Part shown: positions 34,221-43,783 of the stretch, in pieces
Layout: the number at the start of each line of letters is the position of its first letter
Position numbering within the stretch: the first letter of the stretch is position 1
Assembly (NCBI GenBank): GCA_017477335.1
Contig: JAFUVY010000015.1
Span: 19,791 to 83,790, forward strand
Direction of reading: 5' to 3'
Length of the DNA stretch: 64,000 bases
DNA from: Bacteroidales bacterium
Lineage (GTDB): Bacteria; Bacteroidota; Bacteroidia; Bacteroidales; UBA932
Program-made: the position numbers and the translations under genes
Notes under the pieces: model-generated
Told to the model about the DNA's origin: nothing
The model's database searches: none
The model's input: the letters and a program-made list of their open reading frames with translations, nothing else

Positions 34221-36497
34221 CTATTTTTTCTTGCGTGCGGCAGGTGCCGATGCTATTATCTGTTCACAGTCTTCCTTTGTAAGCGAAGCGGCGTCCCGGC
34301 CCTTGGGGATGCGGTAATTGTCGCCGCCTTTCTTTATGTAAGGGCCGTATCGGCCATTGAGGACGCGGATGTCGCCAAAATCGGATATGGCTTCCGCCTG
34401 GGCCGACGCGGCTTTAATCATGGCCTCGCACTCTTCCAGGGTCACGGTCATGGGATCCTTGCCGCGGGGCAGGCTCACGTTGGTGGAACCGTACTTGAGA
34501 TAAGGGCCGAACTTGCCCTTGGTGGCCACAACCTCTACGCCGTCCAGGACACCTACCGTGCGGGGCAGGAGGAAGAGCTTGAGGGCGTCTTCCAGGGTGA
34601 GGCTTTCAATGAGCTGATCCTTGCCCAGGGAGGCGCTCTTTGCATTCTCCCCCTCTCCCTTGCGGACGTAGGCTCCGAATTTTCCGAATGCCGCAACCAC
34701 TTTTTCTCCGTCCGGAGCTATACCTATCTCCCTTGAAACCCTGGCGTAGGAGCCCTCTTCCATTACGGAAGAAACATGGGCATGGAAAGGAGTATAGAAG
34801 GCCGATATGGCATCTGTCCACTGCATCCTGCCGGCCGCGACCTCGTCCAGGTCCTTTTCTACCGTAGCAGTGAAGTCATACTCCATTATGTCCGTAAAGT
34901 TGTCGCTGAGGTAGTCGGACACTATTATTCCAAGTTCCACGGGAAGCAGGCGGCCTTTTTCCGCTCCCACCACTTCTGCCTTGGCACTGCGGGAAATCTT
35001 GCCTCCACGGAGGGTGAAATTGATGACCTCCTCTTTGCGGCCGGGCTTGTCCCCAATTACCACATAGCCCCTTGATTTAGTGAGAGTTTCTACGGTTGTA
35101 GCATAAGTGGAAGGACGGCCGATTCCAAGCTCTTCCATCTTCTTGATAAGGGTGGCCTCCGTATATCTGGAAGGGGCCTGGGTAAACTTGCACTGGGCGC
35201 TGACGCTCTTTTCCGTGAGGCGGTCTCCCGGGTGAAGTTCCGGAAGGATGGTTTCCTCGGAGTCCGGGGCGTCGTCGTCCCTGCCCTCCAGGTAAAGCTT
35301 CATGAAGCCGTCAAAAAGTATCTCAACGGACTGCATCTGGTACTTTTCCGGACGGGTGCTCAGGGCAACGTCGGCAGTGGTGTTGAGGATGCGGCTTTCT
35401 GCCATCTGGGATGCCACGGTGCGTTTCCAGATGAGCTGGTAGAGCTTTTTCTCCTGAGTGGTGCCCTCTATGTCCGTATTTGCGATGAAGGTGGGCCTGA
35501 TGGCTTCGTGAGCCTCCTGGGCTCCCTTTGATTTGGTCTTGTACTGACGGGTGTGGAGGTACTCCGGACCATAGTTCTGAAGGATGTACTCCTTGGCGGT
35601 GCCAATGGCAAGGGCCGACAGGTTGGTGGAGTCCGTTCTCATGTAGGTGATGAGACCGCGCTCATACAGGGCCTGGGCCACACGCATGGTTGTGGAAACC
35701 GGGAAACGGAGCTTGCGGGACGCCTCCTGCTGAAGGGTGGAGGTAGTGAAAGGAGCGGCCGGGTTGCGGGTTCCCTCCTTTTTCTGGACGGAGCTCACAG
35801 AATATTCCGCACCTATGCTGTCACGGAGGAAGGCCTCTGCGGCATCTGCCGTTTCAAACCTTGTGTCCAGAAGGGCCTTTACCTGGGAACCGCCGGCAAC
35901 CAGGGTTGCTTCCACCCTGTAATAAGGGGTGTTGCGGAAGGCCATTATTTCCTTCTCCCTGTCCACTATAAGACGCAGGGTGACGCTCTGGACACGGCCT
36001 GCGGAGAGCTTGGGCTGGATTTTGCGCCAGAGGATGGGGGAAAGTTCAAAACCCACCAGGCGGTCCAGCACGCGGCGGGCCTGCTGGGCGTTGACAAGGT
36101 TCATGTCAATTTCCCTGGGGTTTTCTATTGCGTTCAGGATAGCCTGCCTGGTAATCTCGTGGAAGGCGATTCGGCGGGTGTCCTTCCCGGCAAGGCCAAG
36201 GGTCTCGTAAAGGTGCCAGGAGATGGCTTCTCCCTCGCGGTCCTCATCGGAAGCGAGCCACACCACGGGTGCGGCCTGGGCAAGGTTTTTAAGTTGGGAA
36301 ACAGTCCGCTGCTTGTCGGCCGGGATAACGTATTTGGGGGCGAATCCGGAATTTACATCAACTCCAAGCCCGTGCTCTTCCAGGTCCCTGATGTGACCTT
36401 TTGACGCCTGAACGTCGTAATCATCCTTTCCAAGAAACTTCTGTATGGTTTTTGCCTTTTCCGGCGACTCTACAATAACTAGCTGTTTTCCGGCCAT
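34221..36497 (-). CDS. topA: DNA topoisomerase I
   Basis: The 758-residue type IA topoisomerase relaxes negative supercoils. It has the Toprim domain (VIVESPEKAKTIQKFLG at the N-terminus, DEDREGEAISWH), the active-site Tyr in LITYMRTDSTNLS and three C-terminal repeats of the FGKFGAYVRKG / KGKFGPYLKYG / NGRYGPYIKKG kind. The Cys4 zinc fingers of the E. coli enzyme are absent, which is usual in Bacteroidota. A close variant of the -7 box (TACTTTG, one spacer base short) lies in the 60 bases upstream. Downstream gene: an Lrp-type regulator. Confidence 0.97.
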   Translation of the reverse strand: MAGKQLVIVESPEKAKTIQKFLGKDDYDVQASKGHIRDLEEHGLGVDVNSGFAPKYVIPADKQRTVSQLKNLAQAAPVVWLASDEDREGEAISWHLYETLGLAGKDTRRIAFHEITRQAILNAIENPREIDMNLVNAQQARRVLDRLVGFELSPILWRKIQPKLSAGRVQSVTLRLIVDREKEIMAFRNTPYYRVEATLVAGGSQVKALLDTRFETADAAEAFLRDSIGAEYSVSSVQKKEGTRNPAAPFTTSTLQQEASRKLRFPVSTTMRVAQALYERGLITYMRTDSTNLSALAIGTAKEYILQNYGPEYLHTRQYKTKSKGAQEAHEAIRPTFIANTDIEGTTQEKKLYQLIWKRTVASQMAESRILNTTADVALSTRPEKYQMQSVEILFDGFMKLYLEGRDDDAPDSEETILPELHPGDRLTEKSVSAQCKFTQAPSRYTEATLIKKMEELGIGRPSTYATTVETLTKSRGYVVIGDKPGRKEEVINFTLRGGKISRSAKAEVVGAEKGRLLPVELGIIVSDYLSDNFTDIMEYDFTATVEKDLDEVAAGRMQWTDAISAFYTPFHAHVSSVMEEGSYARVSREIGIAPDGEKVVAAFGKFGAYVRKGEGENAKSASLGKDQLIESLTLEDALKLFLLPRTVGVLDGVEVVATKGKFGPYLKYGSTNVSLPRGKDPMTVTLEECEAMIKAASAQAEAISDFGDIRVLNGRYGPYIKKGGDNYRIPKGRDAASLTKEDCEQIIASAPAARKKK

Positions 36498-36558
36498 ATA
36501 AAATCAATCTTTTTTGCAAAGTAAAGCAGAATCCGGGCAATTTTCCAAATTTTCTGAT

Positions 36559-36566
36559 TAATTTTG
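36559..36566 (+). promoter_or_regulatory. -7 box for the class A PBP gene
   Basis: TAATTTTG matches TAnnTTTG about 55 bases before the ATG at 36622. The -33 position has no TTG. Confidence 0.4.
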
Positions 36567-36621
36567 CAAACTGTGTCTTAAGCAAGACCTATGGTCTTGT
36601 AATTTTTTGAGATTTTTGGGC

Positions 36622-38943
36622 ATGACAGAAAATACCAAAGCAACCATAACGAAAGTATTCTGGGCCGCAATCCTGATTCCGGCTGTGGGACTCGCCGTCC
36701 TGCTGGGAGCCGTATGGGCGTTCGCGGACATCCCCTCCCTGGAGGAACTGGAGAACCCGGACACAAAGCTTGCAACCCAGGTAATAGCCGAGGAAGGCGA
36801 AATCCTCACCACCTACCATATAGAGAACCGCACCTTCGTACCTTACGAGGACCTGGCCCCGTCCCTTGTCCAGGCGGCGGTGGCCACGGAGGACAAACGC
36901 TTCTACGAGCACAGCGGCATAGACCTCCAGTCCCTGGGCAGGGTGCTCTTCAAGACCCTCCTTTCCCGGGATTCGTCACAGGGAGGCGGCTCCACCATCA
37001 CCCAGCAGCTTGCAAAGACACTTTATCCCAGGCAGGAAGGCGTGGGCAAACTGGGGCTGATATGGATTAAACTCAAGGAATGGATCACCGCCATCAAACT
37101 GGAAAGGAATTACACCAAGGAAGAGATTGTGGACATGTACCTGAACGCCATCTTCTTCGGATCCAATTCCTACGGCATATCATCGGCCGCAAACCAGTTC
37201 TTTGGGAAACTGCCCTCCGAACTTCTGGTGGAAGAGAGCGCCGTCCTTGTGGGCATGGTAAACAAACCCACCCGCTACAACCCGGCCATCAACCCGGAAA
37301 ACGCCCTCAAGCGCCGTAACCTGGTGCTGGGCAGAATGTACGAAATGGGCTACCTGACTCAGGCGGAAAGGGATTCCCTGAGGGAACTGCCCATCGTCCT
37401 GCACGAAAGGAAGCGGGACCGCACTACCGGCACAGGCCCTTACTTCAGGGACATGCTCCGCCGCACCATGAACGCCAGGAAACCTTCCCGCAAGTCCTAC
37501 AATACCGTGGAGGACTACCGGGTGGACTCCCTCCAGTGGGCCGATGATCCCGTGTACGGCTGGCTTAACAAGAACTTCAAGAGCGACGGCTCCGCCTACG
37601 ACCTGGACCGGGACGGCCTCCGCATCTACACTACCATAAATATAAAGATGCAGAAGTACGCGGAGGAGGCAGTGGCGGAACACCTTGGAAAGGACCTCCA
37701 GAAAGCTTTCTTCAGGGAACTCAAATACCGCCGCAACGCCCCGTTCATGCACGACACGGAAAAGAGCGTGATAGACGCCACCATGAAGCAGGCCCGCCGC
37801 TGGAGCGACCGCACCCGCATGATGAAGGCCTCCGGCCACACGGAGGCGGAAATTGAGGAATCCTTCCGCAAGCCTGCCAAGATGAGGGTATTCAGCTGGA
37901 ACGCAAAGGGTTACCGCGATACCGTGATGACTCCGGACGACTCCATCCGCTACTACAAGTCCTTCTTCCGCGCCGCATTCATGGCAATAGAGCCCGGCAC
38001 CGGATACGTGAAGGCATACGTCGGCGGCCCGGACTACCGCTACTTCAAGTATGACAACGTCCGTCAGGGACGCAGACAGGTGGGTTCCACCATCAAGCCT
38101 TTCATATACACCCTTGCAATGGAGTCCGGCATGACTCCCTGCGACAAGGTGCTGAACGCCCCCGTAGTGCTGGTGGTGAACAAGGACGAGACCTGGACTC
38201 CCCAGGACACCCATGCCGACGGCTCCGTCGTGGACCTCACCTGGGGCCTGGCGCACAGTTCCAATTCCGTATCGGCCTATCTCATGAAACAGCTGGGACC
38301 GGCCGGAATGGTTTCCATGATGAGGAACATGGGCGTGGGCGGCTTCATAGATCCGGTGGTCTCCCTGTGCGTTGGCTCCGCGGACCTGAGCGTATATGAC
38401 ATGGTGACGGCATATAACACCTACCCTTCCGGGGGCACATACACCTCGCCCATGTTCGTTACCAGGATAGAGGACCGCGACGGCAATGTCCTGGGAGAGT
38501 TCAGCCAGAGAAAGCACGAGGCCCTGTCCAAGAAGGCCGCAGGGGAGATGATTCACATGATGAAGGCCGTAGTGGACGACGGTACGGGTGTCCGCCTCCG
38601 CTTCAAATACGGGCTCAAGGGCCAGATTGCCGGAAAGACCGGCACCACCAACGACAACTCCGACGGCTGGTTCATCGGCTACACTCCCAGAATCACCGCA
38701 GGCGTATGGGTCGGGGCCGAGGACCGCTACGTCCACTTTGAGAACAACAACCTGGGCCAGGGTGCCAACATGGCTCTACCCATCTGGGGTATATGGATGA
38801 AGAAAGTTCTTGCCGACAAGACTTTGGGCATATCGGAGGAAGACCTCTTCCCGGAAGAGCTGTCCGGACCTTTCTGCGACAGCGTCCCGGAAGATGAGGC
38901 GGCCCCGGAAAAATCTGATTTGGAGAATTACTATTTCGAATAA
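36622..38943 (+). CDS. mrcA: Bifunctional class A penicillin-binding protein (PBP1A-like)
   Basis: The 773-residue inner-membrane protein has a short cytoplasmic tail, one membrane helix (about 12-35), a GT51 glycosyltransferase domain (EDKRFYEHSGID with the catalytic Glu; GGSTITQQLAKTLY) and a transpeptidase domain with the SxxK motif in GSTIKPFIY, SxN in HSSNSVSAY and KTGTTNDNSDGW. It polymerises and cross-links peptidoglycan. The ATG at 36622 is used; the upstream TTG adds only five residues. Its stop overlaps the ddl start by one base, so the two wall genes are coupled. Confidence 0.96.
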   Translation: MTENTKATITKVFWAAILIPAVGLAVLLGAVWAFADIPSLEELENPDTKLATQVIAEEGEILTTYHIENRTFVPYEDLAPSLVQAAVATEDKRFYEHSGIDLQSLGRVLFKTLLSRDSSQGGGSTITQQLAKTLYPRQEGVGKLGLIWIKLKEWITAIKLERNYTKEEIVDMYLNAIFFGSNSYGISSAANQFFGKLPSELLVEESAVLVGMVNKPTRYNPAINPENALKRRNLVLGRMYEMGYLTQAERDSLRELPIVLHERKRDRTTGTGPYFRDMLRRTMNARKPSRKSYNTVEDYRVDSLQWADDPVYGWLNKNFKSDGSAYDLDRDGLRIYTTINIKMQKYAEEAVAEHLGKDLQKAFFRELKYRRNAPFMHDTEKSVIDATMKQARRWSDRTRMMKASGHTEAEIEESFRKPAKMRVFSWNAKGYRDTVMTPDDSIRYYKSFFRAAFMAIEPGTGYVKAYVGGPDYRYFKYDNVRQGRRQVGSTIKPFIYTLAMESGMTPCDKVLNAPVVLVVNKDETWTPQDTHADGSVVDLTWGLAHSSNSVSAYLMKQLGPAGMVSMMRNMGVGGFIDPVVSLCVGSADLSVYDMVTAYNTYPSGGTYTSPMFVTRIEDRDGNVLGEFSQRKHEALSKKAAGEMIHMMKAVVDDGTGVRLRFKYGLKGQIAGKTGTTNDNSDGWFIGYTPRITAGVWVGAEDRYVHFENNNLGQGANMALPIWGIWMKKVLADKTLGISEEDLFPEELSGPFCDSVPEDEAAPEKSDLENYYFE

Positions 38944-39962
38944 TGAAAAACTATAAGTCAATTGCCGTCATTTACGGCTCCGACTCTTCCGAATGGGAAG
39001 TTTCCTGCAGGAGCGGAGAATTCACCGCCTCCAGGATAGACGAATCCCTGTACGACGTGTACGAGATTTTTGCACGCTTCGGTTCCTGGAAACTGGTTGC
39101 AATGCGTAAAGCCAATTCCATGCGGATGGCCTTCCCGGAAGGGGCCCAGCCGGATGTGGACAAGAGCGACTTCTCCGTCATGGTCCTGGGAGAGAAGATT
39201 AAGTTTGACTTTGCATACATCATGCAGCATGGCGCTCCCGGAGAGACAGGCCTGCTCCAGGGCTATCTGGAAATGATAGGCGTGCCGCATTCCACATGCA
39301 GCGCCTTTGTAACCACGGTTGCCTTTGACAAATACTCCTGCAAGAGCTACCTGCACGGCAGCGGGATAGTGAAAATGGCGCCGGACGCACTTGTACACCG
39401 TGGAGACAACCTGGAGGCCTTCTGTGAAAAAGCCCTGTCCCAGCTGGAGCTGCCCCTGTTTGTAAAACCCACCTCCGGAGGTTCCAGCTTTGGCATTTCA
39501 AAGGTGGAAAAGGCCGATGAACTCCCCGCGGCCGTACGCCTTGCCTTTACGGAGGGGGATACGGTAATTGTAGAATCGGCCATAAAATGCGAGCACGAAC
39601 TCACCTGTGCCGTATATTTTGACGGAACGGATGTGAAAGCCCTGCCGGTGATAGAGATTATCTCCAAAACCGGATGGTTTGACTACGATGCAAAATACAA
39701 CGGCCTGAGCAACGAAGTTTGCCCGGCAGAGATTCCGGAGACCCTCTCCTCCGAGGTTCAGGAGATTTCCAAAAAGATTTACCGCCACCTTGGCTGCAAG
39801 GGTCTTGTGAGAATGGACTATATAAGCGCCCCTGACGGCATTTACTTCCTGGAAGTGAACATTACTCCCGGCATGACCAACGCCTCCCTGGTTCCCAAGA
39901 TGGTACGTAGCGCAGGAATGGATATCACAACATTCCTTTCACAGATAATCCAGAACTCGTAA
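38943..39962 (+). CDS. ddl: D-alanine--D-alanine ligase
   Basis: The 339-residue ATP-grasp enzyme makes the D-Ala-D-Ala dipeptide for peptidoglycan. Signatures are LQGYLEMIGVPHSTCSA, the Lys and Gly-rich loop of FVKPTSGGSSFGISKV, the metal-binding Glu/Asn of FLEVNITPGMT, and RMDYI. The start codon shares one base with the PBP stop (TAATG), and the next gene follows after one base, which makes this a tight wall-synthesis operon. Confidence 0.95.
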   Translation: MKNYKSIAVIYGSDSSEWEVSCRSGEFTASRIDESLYDVYEIFARFGSWKLVAMRKANSMRMAFPEGAQPDVDKSDFSVMVLGEKIKFDFAYIMQHGAPGETGLLQGYLEMIGVPHSTCSAFVTTVAFDKYSCKSYLHGSGIVKMAPDALVHRGDNLEAFCEKALSQLELPLFVKPTSGGSSFGISKVEKADELPAAVRLAFTEGDTVIVESAIKCEHELTCAVYFDGTDVKALPVIEIISKTGWFDYDAKYNGLSNEVCPAEIPETLSSEVQEISKKIYRHLGCKGLVRMDYISAPDGIYFLEVNITPGMTNASLVPKMVRSAGMDITTFLSQIIQNS

Positions 39963-39963
39963 G

Positions 39964-40866
39964 ATGCTCCTCCTGAAAGATTTCATTCAGCAGGGAACTG
40001 CATCCCTTGAGGCCTTGTACCCCGCCCCGGAGGCAAGAAACATAATTTTGATGCTGTGCGAGGAACTTTTGGGCACAAAGAGCTATACTCACATAGTAGA
40101 ACCGGAATTTACCATTGACAATAAACTTGTCGCCCCTCTTGCACAGGCCCTGGAGCGTCTCAAGGCAGGCGAGCCAATCCAGTACGTAACGGGGAAGGCT
40201 GAGTTTTGCGGACGCACTTTCCATGTCAATAAGAATGTCCTTATTCCAAGGCCGGAAACAGAGCTGCTTGTAAAAGAGGCCATTACCTTTGCAGACCGCC
40301 TGAAACGCCAAAGGAGCCCCTACGGGAAGGCCGCCGAGCCGGTCAGAGTCCTGGACCTGTGTACCGGAAGCGGCAACGTAGCCTGGTCCGTGGCCCTGGG
40401 CGTCCCCGGAGCCAGGGTGGTGGGCGTGGACATATCGGAAGAGGCCCTGGAGGTTGCCAGAGGGCAGAAATTCTCCGATGAAATAAAGGCTTCCGGTGGC
40501 GTTGCTCCTACCTTTGTACAGGCCGATGTCCTTGACACCGAACAGGATTTTGACTATGGAAAATTTGACCTCATCCTTTCCAATCCGCCCTACATCATGG
40601 AAAAGGAGAAGGCCCTGATGAGGAAGAACGTAACGGATTTTGAACCCTCCGGCGCCCTGTACGCCCCGGACAACGATCCCCTTCTGTTTTACAGGGCCAT
40701 TGCACGCTGGTCCATCCGCTTCCTTTCCGACGAGGGATGCGGCCTTACGGAGATAAACGAGATGCTGGGAACGGAGACTGAGGAGGTTTTCCGCTCCGCC
40801 GGATACCGCCATACAGAGGCCGTAAAGGACTTTTTTAACAAAAATCGCTTTATTTTGTACTATTAG
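39964..40866 (+). CDS. prmC: Release-factor glutamine N5-methyltransferase
   Basis: The 300-residue SAM-dependent enzyme methylates the GGQ glutamine of RF1 and RF2. It has the N-terminal helical domain, IPRPETELLV, the SAM-binding motif VLDLCTGSGNVAWSVAL and the catalytic NPPYIMEKE (NPPY). Family-typical length. It is separated from ddl by a single base and is probably the last gene of the PBP-ddl-prmC transcript. Confidence 0.95.
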   Translation: MLLLKDFIQQGTASLEALYPAPEARNIILMLCEELLGTKSYTHIVEPEFTIDNKLVAPLAQALERLKAGEPIQYVTGKAEFCGRTFHVNKNVLIPRPETELLVKEAITFADRLKRQRSPYGKAAEPVRVLDLCTGSGNVAWSVALGVPGARVVGVDISEEALEVARGQKFSDEIKASGGVAPTFVQADVLDTEQDFDYGKFDLILSNPPYIMEKEKALMRKNVTDFEPSGALYAPDNDPLLFYRAIARWSIRFLSDEGCGLTEINEMLGTETEEVFRSAGYRHTEAVKDFFNKNRFILYY

Positions 40867-40923
40867 CCGTTTCAAACTTGCTGAAACGGATAGCTATTCG
40901 CTACTTTGCAAAAAGTTATTGTT

Positions 40924-42015
40924 ATGAGAGTGCAAAGTAGTATTCTGGTGATTCTGGCACTGAGTGCCTGCACCGCAAAGTTGGAAGGGCCTGAGATTCA
41001 GCAGGCCGCAATGACTCCTGAAAAAGTTGCCGGGAAACTTGCCCTGGCCATGACGGAAAACTCCCTTATGAAAGAAGTCCGCGACGCAGTGGATATGTCC
41101 GCCCTCAACGGCTACGACGACGAGTATCTCCTGCGGGACGCCATGCTCAACCCCGGGGTCGGCGTTGGCGGACTGCCGGAATCAAAGGCTGCGGCGGAAT
41201 ATCCGGAACCAATGAGGGATATCCTTGCCGCGTACGGCCTGGAATCGGCCGATGAAATGGAGGACCTTCAGATTTACTGGCCCTACTACGAAGACTGGGA
41301 CGGCGAAACCCTGCCGGTAATCACTTATGACCCCGGAAACGGGGCTGACAGCAACGAGGGCTGGCTGCCGGGAGGAGAGAAGGTCCTTGTGGATGAGGAA
41401 ATGGCCCGCGAAAGGCCGGTATGGGTAGTGAACCGCAACTCGGACGCAGCCTTTACATCGCTGGAGATGAAGCGGAGACAGGACCCTTCCTGGGGCACGG
41501 GAGGCGGCACCATAGTGGTGAAGTCCACCCCCGTGGAGCCGGACATCCGCACTCTGGTTCTACGCTCCTTCAAGGCTCACAGGCAGTTTGACAGCTGGCT
41601 TGCCGGAGGCAGCGAATTCTTTGTAAAGACCGGGGCGGTGGAAGACTTTACGGCGTCCACTCCCGCAGAACTCCTTCTGTATCAGCCATCCATCACGGAT
41701 TTCATGATTGTGGTCCGGCGGAAACAGGTAGGGACGGAGATTCCCTTCAATGCCGTCCTGGTGTCTGACTGGTCCCAGAAGCTTGACAACTGTGCATTCA
41801 TGATTACGGAGGACGACGGCGGCACCATTACTTCCTGGAAGTGCAACGCTTTCGTGAGGGTTCAGTCCAAGAGCTACGGCTTTGAAGTTGACCTCCCCCT
41901 GAACTCCAGGGACGACATTGTCTGGCGCGGCAGCCTTACCCGTAAGTACATAGAAAAATACTCCGGGCAGAGGGTCCGCTTCGGAGACGTGGATCTGGTG
42001 CTGGAACTGATTTAG
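40924..42015 (+). CDS. Lipoprotein of unknown function
   Basis: The 363-residue protein has a lipoprotein signal (MRVQSSILVILALSAC, Cys 16). The frame is open 18 bases further upstream, but the ATG at 40924 gives a proper signal. The mature part is acidic at the start and has a middle region with many charged residues and a C-terminal beta-rich segment ending in VRFGDVDLVLELI. I do not recognise a domain. A TA-C-TTTG sequence before the gene is one spacer base short of the -7 consensus. It converges with ispD by a four-base overlap. Confidence 0.7.
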   Translation: MRVQSSILVILALSACTAKLEGPEIQQAAMTPEKVAGKLALAMTENSLMKEVRDAVDMSALNGYDDEYLLRDAMLNPGVGVGGLPESKAAAEYPEPMRDILAAYGLESADEMEDLQIYWPYYEDWDGETLPVITYDPGNGADSNEGWLPGGEKVLVDEEMARERPVWVVNRNSDAAFTSLEMKRRQDPSWGTGGGTIVVKSTPVEPDIRTLVLRSFKAHRQFDSWLAGGSEFFVKTGAVEDFTASTPAELLLYQPSITDFMIVVRRKQVGTEIPFNAVLVSDWSQKLDNCAFMITEDDGGTITSWKCNAFVRVQSKSYGFEVDLPLNSRDDIVWRGSLTRKYIEKYSGQRVRFGDVDLVLELI

Positions 42016-42701
42016 CGCAGGAGGCGCTCTGCGAGGGACAGGTCTTCCGGGGTGGTGATTTTGATGTTGGTGCGCTCTCCGGGGAGCATTTTCACCGGGA
42101 TGCCGGCGGCAAGGACAACGGAAGCGTCGTCCGTAAAGGCCGTGCTGTAGCCCTGAGAATAGGCTTTTTTAAGGACTTCGCTTTGGAATATCTGAGGAGT
42201 CTGGACAGAGAACACGCTGCTGCGGTCCAGGGGCTCTGCGGAGGCTTCCAGAGTGCCGTCTTCCCGGCGCAGCCCGAACTTCAGGGTATCAAAGGAAGGG
42301 AGGGCGGGGATAACGGCCGGGAACTGCTCCGCGGCGGCAAAAAGATCCCTTACGAGTTTTACGGAAACAAGGGGGCGAACGCCGTCATGCACGGCCACGA
42401 GTGCTCCGTCCGGCACTTTTTCAAGTCCGTTTTTCACAGAATGGAAACGGGTAAAGCCACCGGTCACTATCTTCTGGGAAAATATCAGGTTCTCTGACAG
42501 GCAATAGTCTTTCCAATAGCGGACGGACTCCCTTGGGAGCACCGTAATTACGTGTATATCAGGGTCTGCTTCCAGGAACCTCTCTATGGTGAGGCGGAGG
42601 ATGGGCTTGCCGCCCAAAAGCAAAAATTGCTTGGGTACGGCCGCCCCCATTCTCTGTCCGGAGCCGCCGGCAGGAACAATTAGATATTTTTCTTTTGCCA
42701 T
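42012..42701 (-). CDS. ispD: 2-C-methyl-D-erythritol 4-phosphate cytidylyltransferase
   Basis: The 229-residue enzyme joins CTP to MEP in the non-mevalonate isoprenoid pathway. It starts MAKEKYLIVPAGGSGQRMG, with the CTP-binding GGSGxRMG loop, and carries PKQFLLLGGKPIL, VAVHDGVRPLVS and the TDDASVVLAAG motif. The start is chosen at the ATG at 42699-42701; the longer frame would overlap mreB and the promoter. The -7 box ends only four bases before this ATG, so the message may be nearly leaderless. Confidence 0.96.
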   Translation of the reverse strand: MAKEKYLIVPAGGSGQRMGAAVPKQFLLLGGKPILRLTIERFLEADPDIHVITVLPRESVRYWKDYCLSENLIFSQKIVTGGFTRFHSVKNGLEKVPDGALVAVHDGVRPLVSVKLVRDLFAAAEQFPAVIPALPSFDTLKFGLRREDGTLEASAEPLDRSSVFSVQTPQIFQSEVLKKAYSQGYSTAFTDDASVVLAAGIPVKMLPGERTNIKITTPEDLSLAERLLR

Positions 42702-42726
42702 AGGGCAAAAATACGAAATATTTTTG
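42694..42726 (+). promoter_or_regulatory. Promoter for the mreB operon
   Basis: TTTG (42694-42697) and TATTTTTG (42719-42726) are 21 bases apart and lie 34 bases before the mreB ATG. The -33 element overlaps the ispD start region. Confidence 0.6.
42706..42713 (-). promoter_or_regulatory. -7 box for ispD
   Basis: TATTTTTG on the minus strand lies four bases from the ispD ATG (42701), so the expected start of transcription falls at or inside the start codon. It overlaps the mreB promoter. Confidence 0.45.
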
Positions 42727-42760
42727 TTAAATTTGGAATTCCAACCTAATTGTAATTTAC

Positions 42761-43783
42761 ATGGCATTCAGCTTTTTGAATCAAGAACTCGCTATAGACC
42801 TTGGAACGGCCAACACCGTCATTTTCCAGAATGACCAGATTGTCCTGGACGAACCCTCCATCGTCGCCATAGAAAACCAGACGGGAAAGTGCATCGCACT
42901 TGGCCAGAAGGCTAAAATGATGCACGAAAAGACAAACCCCGGCATCAAGACCGTACGTCCCCTCAGAGACGGCGTCATCGCAGACTTCAATGCCGCAGAA
43001 ATGATGATCCGCGGCTTCATCAAGCAGGTAAACTCCAAGAGGAGAAGCATCTTCACCCCCAACCTCAAACTAGTCGTAGGCATTCCCTCCGGCTCCACGG
43101 AAGTTGAAATCCGTGCTGTCCGCGACTCTTCGGAGCACGCCGGCGGCCGCGACGTCTATCTCATCTTTGAACCCATGGCGGCAGCCCTGGGTATCGGCAT
43201 GGACGTGGAAGCCCCTAAGGGGAACATGGTGGTTGACATCGGCGGCGGCACTACGGAAATCGCCGTCATCTCCCTGGGCGGTATCGTAAAACAGGATTCC
43301 GTCCGCGTGGCCGGCGATGTCTTTACGGAGGACATCCGCAATTACATGCGTCAGCAGCACGTCATTAAGGTGGGTGAGACCACGGCAGAGAGAATCAAGA
43401 TTGCCGTAGGTTCCGTACTCCCCCAGCTGGACGTAGAACCGGAGCCCATGATTGTACGCGGTCCCAACATCATGACCGGACATCCCGTGGAAACCGTAGT
43501 CCCCTATCAGGAGATTGCCCACTGCCTGGACAAATCCATCGCCCGCCTGGAAACCTCAATCCAGCAGGTCCTGGAGCAGACTCCCCCGGAACTTTACTCG
43601 GACATTGTGGAGAACGGCATCTTCCTGAGCGGAGGCGGTGCCCTTCTCAGAGGCCTGGACAAGCGCCTGTCGGAGAAAATGAACATACCTTTCCACGTTG
43701 CCGAAGATCCGCTTAAGGCCGTTGCCCGCGGAACCTGCATCGCCCTCAAGAATACGGACAACTATTCCTTCCTCATGCGATGA
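42761..43783 (+). CDS. mreB: Rod-shape protein MreB
   Basis: The 340-residue bacterial actin homologue polymerises under the inner membrane and guides wall synthesis. Visible are the phosphate-1 loop IDLGTANTVIF, the phosphate-2 loop VDIGGGTTEIAVIS, the VVGIPSGSTEVE strand and the FLSGGGALLRGLD adenosine motif. Full length. First gene of the mreBCD-PBP2-rodA operon, with its own promoter; mreC overlaps its end by four bases. Confidence 0.97.
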   Translation: MAFSFLNQELAIDLGTANTVIFQNDQIVLDEPSIVAIENQTGKCIALGQKAKMMHEKTNPGIKTVRPLRDGVIADFNAAEMMIRGFIKQVNSKRRSIFTPNLKLVVGIPSGSTEVEIRAVRDSSEHAGGRDVYLIFEPMAAALGIGMDVEAPKGNMVVDIGGGTTEIAVISLGGIVKQDSVRVAGDVFTEDIRNYMRQQHVIKVGETTAERIKIAVGSVLPQLDVEPEPMIVRGPNIMTGHPVETVVPYQEIAHCLDKSIARLETSIQQVLEQTPPELYSDIVENGIFLSGGGALLRGLDKRLSEKMNIPFHVAEDPLKAVARGTCIALKNTDNYSFLMR